A stretch of DNA of 50,685 nucleotides from Clostridia bacterium (GCA_017446155.1 JAFSRI010000053.1:234830-285514); one strand, 5' to 3'; shown: positions 1 through 8,113, counted from the first letter of the stretch. Notes: generated by a model not told the origin, from the sequence alone. Numbers and translations are program-made.

Positions 1-1
1 A

Positions 2-1420
2 GGAACCGGGAAAACGACGTGCGCAAAGATAATCTCAAAAGCCGCGAACTGCGAGCATCCCGTAAACGGCGATCCGTGCGGAGAGTGCGCTTCGTGCCGT
101 GCAATAGCCGACGGCACAACGACCGACGTCATCGAGATGGACGCCGCCTCAAACAACGGTGTTGACAATATCCGCGATCTGCGCGACAGCGTCGTGTATA
201 CTCCCGCGGATATGAAATATCGCGTATATATAATAGATGAAGTCCATATGCTCTCGACAAGCGCCTTCAACGCTCTGCTTAAAACCCTTGAAGAGCCGCC
301 GGCACACGTCATTTTCATTCTTGCAACAACAGAACTTCACAAAATTCCCGCAACGGTGCTCTCGCGCTGCCAGCGGTTCGATTTCAGAAGAATTACCCCC
401 GCGTCGATCATATCTCGCATGAAAACGGTGTGCCTGGGTGAAGGTATAAAAGCCGACGAGCAGTCGCTTGAACTCATCGCCCGTCTTTCTCAGGGCGGAA
501 TGAGGGACGCGCTGAATATGCTGGAATACTGCACCGGCGGCGGAGATGAAATAACGATAAAGAAAACAGAGGCGTTACTTGGCGCAAGCCCGACGGAACT
601 TTTGGCTGACGTTTGCCGCGCGCTTGCGGCAAAGGACGTGACGGGTGCGCTTGAAAAACTTGACGAGGTCTATCGCTCGTCGAGGGACGTTTCGGTGTTC
701 TGGCGCGAACTTATCGCATTTTGCCGCGATATAATGATGTATATAGCAAGCAGGGGCGGTTTCGACTGCTCGGAGGCGGTAAAGGAAACGGCAAAAGCGT
801 TCACTGTGCCGCGAATAATGTATATTCTCGATTCGTTCATCATAACCGAGGGCGATATGGGCCGCTCACCCGCAAATGCAAAACTTTACGCCGAAATGGC
901 GGTCGTAAAGGTATGCAACGATTCGCTTGACACAAGCACAGCGGCGCTTGCCGCGAGAATAAGCGACGTTGAAGAGCGACTCGCGAGCGGTGAGATCAAA
1001 TTTGTACAGGATATAAAGCCGGCAAACATTCGTGGGCAATTAAAAGAAACGGTTGCAAGCACTAATGAAACACCGAAAGAAGCTGTGCCTCAAAAACCCG
1101 AAGAACATACGCCCGCAAAAGAAGAAAACATAAGAAACTGGGCGGACATAATTAGGAAGATAGAGCAAAAAGACGTTTCCGTTTCATCGTTTTTAAAAGA
1201 TACGGGCGCATATACGGATGCTGACGGAAAACTTCACATAAGGTGCGGAAACGCCTTTGCAGTGATGATGCTCTCGTCCGACGAGAAAAAGCGCGTTATC
1301 GCACTTACCGCAAGTGCCGTTACCGGAAAGAAATTCAGTGCTGACGACGTTTTGCCGGAACAGGCGGACGTTAAAACCGAGCGCGAACCGATAGAAGATT
1401 TTATTGATACGGAGGAATAA
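2..1420 (+). CDS. dnaX: DNA polymerase III subunit gamma/tau, 5'-truncated
   Basis: Clamp-loader ATPase that opens the beta clamp and couples replisome parts. The reading frame is open from base 2, so the gene starts before the window. The first visible residues are the end of the Walker A loop (GTGKTT), followed by a Cys-rich zinc module (about residues 17-36 of the visible part) and then EMDAASNNGVD, a DnaX hallmark. IIDEVHMLS is Walker B, LEEPPAHV and the TTELHKIPATVLSRCQRF sensor stretch follow, then the clamp-loader lid and a variable tau-like tail. Roughly 45 N-terminal residues are missing. A GGAGGA just before the stop serves ybaB 3 nt downstream, so dnaX-ybaB-recR form the usual operon. 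I saw no convincing A6G-type slippery site for a short gamma form. Confidence 0.97.
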   Translation, partial: GTGKTTCAKIISKAANCEHPVNGDPCGECASCRAIADGTTTDVIEMDAASNNGVDNIRDLRDSVVYTPADMKYRVYIIDEVHMLSTSAFNALLKTLEEPPAHVIFILATTELHKIPATVLSRCQRFDFRRITPASIISRMKTVCLGEGIKADEQSLELIARLSQGGMRDALNMLEYCTGGGDEITIKKTEALLGASPTELLADVCRALAAKDVTGALEKLDEVYRSSRDVSVFWRELIAFCRDIMMYIASRGGFDCSEAVKETAKAFTVPRIMYILDSFIITEGDMGRSPANAKLYAEMAVVKVCNDSLDTSTAALAARISDVEERLASGEIKFVQDIKPANIRGQLKETVASTNETPKEAVPQKPEEHTPAKEENIRNWADIIRKIEQKDVSVSSFLKDTGAYTDADGKLHIRCGNAFAVMMLSSDEKKRVIALTASAVTGKKFSADDVLPEQADVKTEREPIEDFIDTEE

Positions 1421-1423
1421 AAA

Positions 1424-1771
1424 ATGAAAGCAAGATTACCGCAGGGACCTTCAATGAACGATATGCTCCGCCAGGCGCAGAAGATGCAGGAGGATATGCA
1501 GCAAAAGCAGGCGGAACTCGAAGCGCGCGAATATGATATATCCGCGGGCGGTGGCATGGTGAAAATCAAGATAAACGGGAAAAAAGAAATAGTTGAAATG
1601 ACGATTGACCCGATGATAGTTGACCCCGACGACATAGAAACGCTGACAGACGTTATAACCGCAGGCGTAAACGAGGCGATAAAGACGGTAGAGGATACAT
1701 CCGCCAAGGAAATGGAAAAAATCACGGGAGGCCTGGGCGGCCTCGGCGGTGGAATACCGGGATTGTTCTGA
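1424..1771 (+). CDS. YbaB/EbfC family nucleoid-associated protein
   Basis: Small DNA-binding protein of the YbaB/EbfC family, 115 aa, normal length. The N-terminal part (about 10-40) is a Met/Gln-rich helix (MNDMLRQAQKMQEDMQQKQ) typical of the family. The middle holds the GGGMVKIKINGKKEI strand region and DPMIVDPDDIE, and the C-terminus is Gly-rich (GGLGGLGGGIPG). It acts as a dimer on DNA and is almost always placed between dnaX and recR, as here. The ribosome site GGAGGA overlaps the end of dnaX, which implies translational coupling. Confidence 0.95.
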   Translation: MKARLPQGPSMNDMLRQAQKMQEDMQQKQAELEAREYDISAGGGMVKIKINGKKEIVEMTIDPMIVDPDDIETLTDVITAGVNEAIKTVEDTSAKEMEKITGGLGGLGGGIPGLF

Positions 1772-1789
1772 TATTATTCGGAGGAAAAC

Positions 1790-2386
1790 ATGGAATATAT
1801 ACTTCCGTTTCAGCGGCTTGTCGAAAAGTTTGCCTCGCTCCGCGGGGTTGGAAGAAAAACAGCCGTCAGATATGCGTTTGCCGTGCTCGATATGTCGGAA
1901 GAAGAGGCAAAGGACTTCTCGGATGCGATTTTGAGCGCGAAAAGAGATATTCATACGTGCTCGATATGCGGCAATCTCACCGACGAGCCGATATGCGCCG
2001 TGTGCTCGGATGAAAAGCGCGACGGCGGCATAATATGCGTCGTCGAGGACGCGCGCGCCGTGATAGCTTTTGAAAAAACGCGCGAATATAACGGACTTTA
2101 TCACGTTCTCGGCGGAGTTATTTCACCCGCAAAGGGAATAACGCCGGATAAAATAAGAATAGGAGAACTTCTCGACCGTATCTCGAACGGCGGCGTGAGG
2201 GAAGTGATAATAGCGACAAATCCCAACGTTGACGGCGAAACTACGGCGCTTTACATATCAAAGCTCGTTTCGGCAAAAGGTGTTAAGGTTACGCGCCTTG
2301 CATACGGTGTGCCTGTCGGTGCGGATATTGAATATGCCGACGAGGTGACGCTGACGCGCGCGATCAGCGGGCGGCGGGAAATTTGA
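1790..2386 (+). CDS. recR: Recombination mediator protein RecR
   Basis: Recombination mediator that works with RecF/RecO to load RecA at gaps. 198 aa, the standard length. A helix-hairpin-helix lies at about residues 8-30 (LRGVGRKTAVRYA), a zinc finger at C57, C60, C69 and C72, and a Toprim domain from about 80 to 175 (ICVVEDARAV; ATNPNVDGETTALYI). The start is preceded by GGAGG with a good spacer. It ends the dnaX-ybaB-recR operon: a strong terminator follows 11 nt after the stop. Confidence 0.97.
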   Translation: MEYILPFQRLVEKFASLRGVGRKTAVRYAFAVLDMSEEEAKDFSDAILSAKRDIHTCSICGNLTDEPICAVCSDEKRDGGIICVVEDARAVIAFEKTREYNGLYHVLGGVISPAKGITPDKIRIGELLDRISNGGVREVIIATNPNVDGETTALYISKLVSAKGVKVTRLAYGVPVGADIEYADEVTLTRAISGRREI

Positions 2387-2397
2387 AAATAACGAAG

Positions 2398-2425
2398 GTC
2401 CTGTGAGTTTTCACAGGACTTTTTT
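2398..2425 (+). terminator. Rho-independent terminator of dnaX-ybaB-recR
   Basis: Perfect 9-bp stem (GTCCTGTGA / TCACAGGAC) with a 4-nt GTTT loop, followed by a run of six T. It lies 11 nt downstream of the recR stop codon. Confidence 0.93.
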
Positions 2426-2534
2426 GTTTTATTTTATGATTTTTTCAAATTTTTTCGTAAAATAAAAATCGCGCGGCGTGAGAAAATATATTAGGACATT
2501 TTTTGTCCTAAATAAAATTCAGGAGCTAATTCAA

Positions 2535-2723
2535 ATGCCTCAGATAACAACAAAAGAACTCGGTACGATAGAGGATCAGCTCACTCTTGAAAAGAACCTC
2601 GTAAACAAATATACCGAATTTGCAAATACGACAAACGACACCGTTCTCAAAACAAAATATCAGCAGATAGCGCAGAAACACCAATCACATTATGACGCTC
2701 TCTATTGCTATCTCACGAAATAA
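2535..2723 (+). CDS. Small spore coat-like protein (CotF-related), 62 aa
   Basis: The start is placed at the ATG preceded by AGGAG; an earlier in-frame start at 2478 has no ribosome site and would add an unlike Phe/Arg-rich stretch. The product is an all-helical protein (MPQITTKELGTIEDQ, then NLVNKYTEFAN and QKHQSHYDALYCYL) resembling one half of the four-helix CotF (Coat_F) family. The immediate downstream neighbour is a clearer CotF member, starting 13 nt after this stop, so the two are probably one operon expressed in the sporulating mother cell. I infer the coat role from the neighbour and helix pattern. No sporulation sigma-factor promoter could be called with confidence. Confidence 0.75.
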   Translation: MPQITTKELGTIEDQLTLEKNLVNKYTEFANTTNDTVLKTKYQQIAQKHQSHYDALYCYLTK

Positions 2724-2736
2724 GGAGGAAAAGAAA

Positions 2737-2994
2737 ATGGTACAGCCTACTTTTTCCGACAAAGACAGAATAACCGACGCACTCAATTCTCAGAAGTACG
2801 TTACAGATCACTATAATTCATTCGCCAATGAAACCGCATCGCCCGAACTTCGTACAACGGTTATGCAAATATTGACGGAAGAGCACGACATTCAGTATGA
2901 TCTTTTCTGCGAAATGACAAATCGCGGATGGTACCCGACAGAGGTTGCCGAAGCGCAAAAGGTTACGGAAGCAAAGAACAAATATCAGCAATGA
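2737..2994 (+). CDS. Spore coat protein, CotF family, 85 aa
   Basis: The start is the ATG with AAGGAGG 8 nt upstream; a longer in-frame version from 2692 would overlap the previous gene. Hallmarks of the short clostridial CotF/Coat_F proteins are visible: SDKDRITDALNSQKYVTDHYNSFANE at the front, then EEHDIQYDLFCEMTNRGWY and a Gln/Lys-rich tail. The helices carry Asn/His/Glu positions reminiscent of ferritin-like bundles. The family is found in coats of endospore formers, so this gene is the best evidence that the organism sporulates. A perfect terminator follows immediately. Confidence 0.88.
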   Translation: MVQPTFSDKDRITDALNSQKYVTDHYNSFANETASPELRTTVMQILTEEHDIQYDLFCEMTNRGWYPTEVAEAQKVTEAKNKYQQ

Positions 2995-2995
2995 C

Positions 2996-3027
2996 AAAAA
3001 AATGCGCCCTGTCGGGCGCATTTTTTT
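2996..3027 (+). terminator. Bidirectional intrinsic terminator after the coat genes
   Basis: Perfect 14-bp stem: seven A then TGCGCCC, loop TGTC, GGGCGCA then seven T. Flanking A and T tracts let it work for either strand, so it could also stop transcripts from the minus-strand gene at 3158-4057. Confidence 0.95.
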
Positions 3028-3157
3028 GATATTATTTGATTTTATATGAATTAACAAACGATTTGTGCTGTCATCATTAATTTCATTATCTATCAAAATC
3101 TGTTTTCTGACCTGTCAAAAAACAATATCTTGAACAGTAAAGCAAGTCGAGCGGAAG

Positions 3158-4057
3158 TTATTTTACCCAAAACGTCTTGTAAAGCAGCTCAACAAAGAAC
3201 GCCAAGACAAATCCCGACGTTATGTTTGCGGCTATCGGATAGACGATACGTTTCCACTTCTTTTCGCCGCGCAACACAATGATATATGCTGTCACCTCAA
3301 CAATTAAAACGCATATTTCAACGAAAACATAGAAAATAAAATCAAGCGAAAACCACCCGCTGTTCAAGAATAACGACGATAATGCAAAGTTTACGCCAAT
3401 TTGTGTTATAAAGTTCACAATAAGCAACTTATACCAATGTTTTTTGAAACTCATGCGGAACAGCAAGAATATCGCAATTTCAATGAGCAGTGTTGGGATA
3501 CACGTTGAAAGAAACTGCAAAACAAAACTTTTGGCGGGAGAATCGCGCCTGACCTGCTGAATAAATCCGCCGTCTGTCTGTTCGGCGCCCGTCGGAATCA
3601 TTGAATTATAATCGAGCGTGATATGCTCCTGATAATACTTTTTTTCTATTACACCGGACGTTTTTATATTGCATTCGCCGTCTACAACAATTACCCGGAA
3701 TTTATTCGGAACTCCGAAATAACTGAAATGGCTCAAATTGTTCTCGTCCGGTACTATCGTGCCGAAAAGAGGCACGGACGTGCCGTGAGCAAGCGCCGGA
3801 TACCAGCCGTTTTCCGAAAAATTTTGCAATGATTCCAACATTTTTTCGTCAAGCGTTTCAATTTCCGAACTATAAAGGTTGTGATAGCTGCCGTCGTAAT
3901 CGACGAGCAAATCGAGATAATATCTCTGCGGTGCGTTTTCAAGCGTTATCGACACCGACGGCTTCGGACCCATATCGGCTGATACCGAGATTACGGACAT
4001 CAACACCAGCACTATACATAAAATAGCTACTATAACGCTCTTTTTTGTTGTTTTCAT
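3158..4057 (-). CDS. Secreted/membrane protein of unknown function with DMGPKPS motif
   Basis: 299 aa. Residues 1-27 form a signal peptide (MKTTKKSVIVAILCIVLVLM then VSA). The mature protein begins with DMGPKPS, a motif I recall at the mature N-terminus of a recurrent uncharacterised clostridial membrane-protein family. An extracellular domain of about 150 residues (including SENGWYPA and YFGVPNKFRV) is followed by four predicted membrane helices at roughly 178-200, 208-230, 236-262 and 268-295. The ribosome site reads GGAGGTAAAT before ATG. It is monocistronic between the coat-gene terminator and the nrdR operon. No catalytic motif is visible, so I assign no function. Confidence 0.8.
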   Translation of the reverse strand: MKTTKKSVIVAILCIVLVLMSVISVSADMGPKPSVSITLENAPQRYYLDLLVDYDGSYHNLYSSEIETLDEKMLESLQNFSENGWYPALAHGTSVPLFGTIVPDENNLSHFSYFGVPNKFRVIVVDGECNIKTSGVIEKKYYQEHITLDYNSMIPTGAEQTDGGFIQQVRRDSPAKSFVLQFLSTCIPTLLIEIAIFLLFRMSFKKHWYKLLIVNFITQIGVNFALSSLFLNSGWFSLDFIFYVFVEICVLIVEVTAYIIVLRGEKKWKRIVYPIAANITSGFVLAFFVELLYKTFWVK

Positions 4058-4163
4058 ATTTACCTCCGGAACCCATTTGCTTTAAACGTGTGCCGGCTTC
4101 TGCTTTATTAGTCGCGTGAACGCCCGATTTTTCTCACACAAGCAAATTATTTCCTGAAATTCA

Positions 4164-5090
4164 TCAACCGAACAGTTTTGCGGCTATCTCAGCGACGCTT
4201 TCCTCGGTGAATTCGCCTATCGTTATGTCGTCGGTGAGAGTCCACGTTTCTTTGTGAGTTATCGAACGGTTCTTGCCGACTGTAAATATCGGCGAGAGAG
4301 TTTCCGTTTCGGTGAAATATTTGCATGCGTATACTTCGCAGTTGACGCCCCTGTCGGGGTAAGTTTCGGCTTCGTCAAACGGAGCAAACGTTTTTACCAT
4401 TGCCTGACCGTGATTGATATATGCGAGCTTACCGGCGGTGTTGTTTATGCCTATTTTGAACGCTTGGTCAACTGTCGGATCCTGCCGGAGCGCGATATTG
4501 TTCTTACCCCAGAACACACGGCTGTCCTGCATGTTTGTATACGGCCACAGAACGAGCGAGCGATTTGAAAGAAGTCCGGTGTCCTCTTTCGGCTGAGGAA
4601 CGATAACCGCACCGCAGGCAGCGGAAACGGTCAGCGCCCATGCGGCGCCTGTTATCGGTTCTTTGCCGGCGTTCGTTATTGTGTGAGTAATATTCACCTG
4701 CGCTTCGCATTCATCCATTTCGACAAGTATCGAATATTGAAGCCCCGTTACTTCCTGTCTCGGCGGAATAAACTCAACTGTGGATCCGTTTACCGTGTAA
4801 AGGACCTTTTCATTGTCCGGATAATACGTATCGGGATATTTTTCCGGGCTTAACCACAAACGATGACCACCGTATATGTTCCATGTTTTTCCTTCGCCGT
4901 AAAGCGATGAAACGTCTTGCGTTGTGTTGCGCGCCACGTCCTCGTGAAGCATGTTTTCTTTTCCTCGCAGAGAACAGCTGATTATTCTGGGACCGACGTC
5001 AACTGTAACGATAAGCTCCATCTTATCGTTTGAAATGGTAAGGCATTTGCCGTAATTCTTATAAGAGGGTTCTTCTTTAATTGTTACCAT
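4164..5090 (-). CDS. DUF4380-type protein, galactose-mutarotase-like fold
   Basis: 308 aa, no signal peptide, so cytoplasmic. The sequence is beta-rich, and the stretch WNIYGGHRLWLSPEKYPDTYYPDN with a later VPQPKED and WPYTNM matches what I know of the DUF4380 family, distant relatives of aldose-1-epimerases and other carbohydrate-binding supersandwich proteins. The His/Arg/Trp cluster could be a sugar-binding site, but that is inference. The gene starts 30 nt after nrdR on the same strand with AAAGGAT as ribosome site, so it is likely co-transcribed with nrdR. That partner is unusual and does not explain its role. Confidence 0.72.
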   Translation of the reverse strand: MVTIKEEPSYKNYGKCLTISNDKMELIVTVDVGPRIISCSLRGKENMLHEDVARNTTQDVSSLYGEGKTWNIYGGHRLWLSPEKYPDTYYPDNEKVLYTVNGSTVEFIPPRQEVTGLQYSILVEMDECEAQVNITHTITNAGKEPITGAAWALTVSAACGAVIVPQPKEDTGLLSNRSLVLWPYTNMQDSRVFWGKNNIALRQDPTVDQAFKIGINNTAGKLAYINHGQAMVKTFAPFDEAETYPDRGVNCEVYACKYFTETETLSPIFTVGKNRSITHKETWTLTDDITIGEFTEESVAEIAAKLFG

Positions 5091-5120
5091 ATATAAGTAT
5101 ATCCTTTCCGTTTTATTTTA

Positions 5121-5576
5121 TTATTTTTTTGCGCCGAGCGCTTCCAGCTCGCGCATAAATGTGTCAAGGTCCTTAAACTCTCTGTAAACCGAGGCAAACC
5201 TTACGTATGCGACGGGGTCGAGATCTTTGAGCTTTTCCATAACGAGGACGCCTATGCGTTGAGATGAGATCTCACGCGAAAGCGAATTTTGTATTTCTGC
5301 CTCTACCTCGCCTGCTATACTTTCCATTTGCTCCATTGCAACGGGACGCTTATGGCATGCGGTAATTATTCCCGAAAGCAATTTGTTTTTGTCGAAAAGC
5401 TCGCGCGTTTTGTCTTTTTTCACTACAAGCAGCGGCAAAGTTTCTATCGTTTCATACGTGGTAAATCGGTTTTGACACGATAAGCATTCTCTTCGACGGC
5501 GTATGCTTGAACCTTCCTCAGTCGGGCGAGAATCAATCACTTTGCTTTCGGTATATCCGCAAACGGGACATTTCAT
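5121..5576 (-). CDS. nrdR: Transcriptional repressor NrdR
   Basis: Nucleotide-sensing repressor of ribonucleotide reductase genes. 151 aa, typical length. The N-terminal zinc ribbon uses C3, C6, C31 and C34 (CPVCG and CLSC), with the conserved SRPTEEGSSIRRRREC stretch. An ATP-cone domain occupies about 49-139 (VVKKDKTRELFDKNKL; IGVLVMEKLKDLDPVAYVRFASVY). A good minus-strand sigma-A promoter lies upstream (5613-5641). No nrd reductase genes are in the window, so its targets lie elsewhere. Confidence 0.97.
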   Translation of the reverse strand: MKCPVCGYTESKVIDSRPTEEGSSIRRRRECLSCQNRFTTYETIETLPLLVVKKDKTRELFDKNKLLSGIITACHKRPVAMEQMESIAGEVEAEIQNSLSREISSQRIGVLVMEKLKDLDPVAYVRFASVYREFKDLDTFMRELEALGAKK

Positions 5577-5612
5577 ATGATGAATACCTCCGATTTATAC
5601 TTTTACTGATAC

Positions 5613-5641
5613 AGTATATCACAAAAGGAAGAAAATGTAAA
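5613..5641 (-). promoter_or_regulatory. Sigma-A promoter of nrdR with overlapping dyad
   Basis: On the minus strand TTTACA, a 17-bp spacer and TATACT, about 40 bp upstream of the nrdR start. The -10 region sits inside an imperfect palindrome (TGATACAGTATATCA on the plus strand, 5607-5621) that could be an autoregulatory operator. I cannot match it firmly to the NrdR box. Confidence 0.7.
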
Positions 5642-5763
5642 CAATTATTTTTTACAAAGCCTTTTTCAGGACGATTGAATGAGAAGATAATTTATTAAAA
5701 ATGATTGAAAAACGATTTTTTTGTTTACTTTTGTTTTTTTATGGTGTATTATTATCATGTACC

Positions 5764-5885
5764 CGCGCCCCGCGACGGCGCGCTGCGCGCGCCAAGCGCC
5801 GCCTAGCAGGCAAGGGACGGATTTGATAAAATTATAAGCGGCGGCGCGTCGGTTTATGCCGACGGCATAAACGTCGCGGGGCGCG
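5764..5885. repeat. GC-rich palindromic element, copy 1 (MITE/REP-like)
   Basis: A GC-rich block of 122 bp in very A/T-rich surroundings, bounded by a perfect 14-bp inverted repeat (CGCGCCCCGCGACG at 5764-5777, its complement at 5872-5885). Inside are two perfect hairpins: GGCGCGC-TGC-GCGCGCC (5777-5793) and GTTTATGCC-GAC-GGCATAAAC (5852-5872). An inner motif GGCAAGGGACGG (5809-5820) resembles GGCAAAGGGGCGG on the minus strand of copy 2 (40517-40529). No open frame, no transposase and no clear target-site duplication. The rest of the 325-bp nrdR-dusB gap is A/T-rich with only the nrdR promoter recognisable. The element ends 16 bp before the dusB start. Confidence 0.85.
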
Positions 5886-5901
5886 AAATAAAAAAGAAAA
5901 A

Positions 5902-6885
5902 ATGGAAAAGAAAATAAAGATAGGAAAAAAAGAATATATACCCATAATGCTTGCCCCTATGGCTGGAATGGCTGACGGAACGTTCAGAAGCATATGTTAT
6001 TCTCACGGAGCGGGATATTCGACGACGGAAATGATTTCGGCAAAAGCCGTTACATACGGTGATAAAAAGACTTTTTTGCTTGCCGATATAGGTAAAGACG
6101 AAGGCCCGGTTGCGTGTCAGCTTTTCGGACATGAACCGGATGTTATGTCGCGCGCGGTCGTGATGTTAAAAGAATATTATTCCGAAAACGGAGTCGACAT
6201 TTGCGCTTTTGATATAAATATGGGGTGCCCGGTTCCGAAGATAGTCCGAAACGGCGAGGGAAGTGCGCTTATGCGAGATCCTGTGCTTGCGGCAAAAATT
6301 ATCGAATCTGCCGTGAAAAGCGCGGGTGAAATACCGGTGACGGTTAAAATAAGACTCGGCTGGGATAAATCGAGCATCAATGCAGCTGAAATCGCGAAGC
6401 TGGCGGAAGAAAACGGCGCGTCGGCTGTTTGTGTGCACGCGAGAACTCGTTCGCAGATGTATGAACCTACGGCCGATTGGAGTTATATCAAACAAGTAAA
6501 GGATTCATTGAAAATACCGGTTATAGGAAACGGAGATATTTTCTGCGGAGCAGACGCAAAACGCATGATTGATGAAACCGGTTGCGACGCTGTCGCCGTT
6601 GCAAGAGGGGCACTTGGCAACCCGTGGATTTTTACCGATATAAAATCCGCATTATACGGAGAAACGTTTATTCCTCCGACAAAAAAGGAAAAGGTAGAAG
6701 GCGCGATAGCCCATTTGCGCCTTGCCGTGGAAAGAAAAGGCGAATATAAGGGCGTGGTCGAGAGTCGCGCACATATAGGATATTATACAAAGGGGCTGTA
6801 CGGCTCACCTCGCGTAAGGGGCGAACTCAACCTTGCCGAAACGCCGGACGAGGTGATACGACTGCTTGAAACGCTTTTGGAGTGA
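5902..6885 (+). CDS. dusB: tRNA-dihydrouridine synthase, DusB type
   Basis: FMN-dependent reductase making dihydrouridine in tRNA D-loops. 327 aa. TIM-barrel features: LAPMAGMADGTFR (17-29), a TEM motif (42-44), DINMGCP with catalytic Cys109, VTVKIRLGWD, VCVHARTRSQMY, PVIGNGDI and VARGALGNPWIF, followed by a helical tRNA-binding tail. The start is the only sensible ATG, but no strong ribosome site is present: the palindromic element ends 16 bp upstream, leaving only an A-rich leader. Firmicutes usually keep dusB as a single copy. The downstream gene begins within 5 nt, so they are coupled. Confidence 0.95.
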   Translation: MEKKIKIGKKEYIPIMLAPMAGMADGTFRSICYSHGAGYSTTEMISAKAVTYGDKKTFLLADIGKDEGPVACQLFGHEPDVMSRAVVMLKEYYSENGVDICAFDINMGCPVPKIVRNGEGSALMRDPVLAAKIIESAVKSAGEIPVTVKIRLGWDKSSINAAEIAKLAEENGASAVCVHARTRSQMYEPTADWSYIKQVKDSLKIPVIGNGDIFCGADAKRMIDETGCDAVAVARGALGNPWIFTDIKSALYGETFIPPTKKEKVEGAIAHLRLAVERKGEYKGVVESRAHIGYYTKGLYGSPRVRGELNLAETPDEVIRLLETLLE

Positions 6886-6889
6886 CGAA

Positions 6890-7441
6890 GTGAAAGATAA
6901 AGCGATAAGAACCGTCATTTTTGATTATCTTGAAGAAAATATAGGTAAAATAAGAATTTTTGAAGAGAGCCCGATAAACGATTCAAGATGCGATTTTTAC
7001 ACGGTGACGGATAAATTGACGGGATATGAGATAAAAAGCGACGCGGATTCGTATGAAAGACTTTCGCGGCAGATAAAGGATTACGACGTGTTTTTCGATG
7101 AGAATTACCTTGTCGTCGGCGCATCTCACTCGGCGTCTGCCGAAAAGAAAATACCGCCGTATTGGGGCGTAATAAGCGTCACCGACACGGACGGCGGGTT
7201 TGTCGTGGAAACGCGGCGAAAAGCGGTGGAAAATCCGAAAATAAGGAGGAAAAACCAAATTTTAAAACTGTGGAACTCGGAGATAACGGCGATACTCAAA
7301 AGAAGAAAACTGCCCGTGTATCGCGGGAAATCAAAATCATTCCGCGCGGGGGTGCTTGTCAAGAACGTAGATGATGAAAAACTTCGTGGTGAAATATGCC
7401 GCGAACTTTTCGAGCGTGATTATAACTTGGAGGAAAACTGA
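6890..7441 (+). CDS. sce7726 family protein (PD-(D/E)XK nuclease-like)
   Basis: The start is set at GTG 6890, which has GGAG (6879-6882) 7 nt upstream and yields MKDKAIR, the usual family opening; a TTG at 6866 would overlap dusB without a ribosome site. 183 aa. I recognise sce7726-type sequence: RCDFYTV, then GYEIKSDADSYERLSRQI and YLVVGASH. D35, E47 and K49 fit a PD-(D/E)XK metal site, so a nuclease-like core is likely; the substrate is unknown. The gene starts 4 nt after dusB and ends 1 nt before the SGNH hydrolase, so all three are one transcription unit. Family members are often found in accessory or mobile regions, so a place behind a tRNA-modification gene is odd. Confidence 0.78.
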   Translation: MKDKAIRTVIFDYLEENIGKIRIFEESPINDSRCDFYTVTDKLTGYEIKSDADSYERLSRQIKDYDVFFDENYLVVGASHSASAEKKIPPYWGVISVTDTDGGFVVETRRKAVENPKIRRKNQILKLWNSEITAILKRRKLPVYRGKSKSFRAGVLVKNVDDEKLRGEICRELFERDYNLEEN

Positions 7442-8113
7442 ATGAAATTCGACAGACGAAAAACGATAGTGTTTCTAGGCGACAGCGTGACAGAAGGTTG
7501 TTTTGCGCTTTACCCGACCGATTACGGCTTCGATACGTTCCGAGAACCTGAAAAATGCTTCGTTACAAAAGTAAAGAACGCGCTCACAGTGAAATACGGT
7601 GAAGAGAACGTAAACGTTATAAACGCGGGCGTCAGCGGCGACACTACTAAGAAGGCGCTTTTAAGATTTGAGCGCGACGTTATGCAATATTCGCCCGACG
7701 TTGTTGTAACCGCCACGGGGCTGAACGACATTTTCAGAGATATGAATACTTATGCTGAGTGTTACCGCGAGCTTGCCGAGCGCGTAAAAGGCAGCGGTGC
7801 AAAACATATCGTGATGACGCCGAACATGCTCAACACATATGTCCATCCGGAAACGCTTCCGTGTTCACTTAAAGTTGCGTCAAGCACCGTTGAAAAACAA
7901 AAGGACGGGACGCTCGACTCGATAGTTGAAATTCAAAGAAAAACGGCGACCGAATTCGGCGCCGCATTATGCGATGTATATTTATTCTGGAAAAAATTAT
8001 ATTCTTCGGGGGTTGATACTACGGCGCTGCTGGCGAATTATATAAATCATCCGTGCGAAGAAATGCACGGCGAAGCGGCGCGCCTTGTGCTTGATGTGAT
8101 AGAGAGCCTGTAA
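7442..8113 (+). CDS. SGNH/GDSL-family hydrolase
   Basis: 223 aa, no signal peptide, so a cytoplasmic esterase/lipase-like enzyme. Block I is FLGDSVTEG with nucleophile Ser15; block II is NAGVSGDTT (Gly66); block III is GLND (Asn95); block V contributes His203 in NHP, with EEMHGEAA after it. The Asp of the usual DxxH pair is not obvious. An acyl- or acetyl-ester is the likely substrate class, but it cannot be read from the sequence. The start codon follows the upstream stop directly, with TTGGAGGA as ribosome site. Confidence 0.88.
   Translation: MKFDRRKTIVFLGDSVTEGCFALYPTDYGFDTFREPEKCFVTKVKNALTVKYGEENVNVINAGVSGDTTKKALLRFERDVMQYSPDVVVTATGLNDIFRDMNTYAECYRELAERVKGSGAKHIVMTPNMLNTYVHPETLPCSLKVASSTVEKQKDGTLDSIVEIQRKTATEFGAALCDVYLFWKKLYSSGVDTTALLANYINHPCEEMHGEAARLVLDVIESL

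Noticed and set aside
1150..1205. Possible programmed frameshift site in dnaX
   Set aside because: Only a run of five A followed by G in the wrong phase; no convincing A-AAA-AAG heptamer with a following hairpin.
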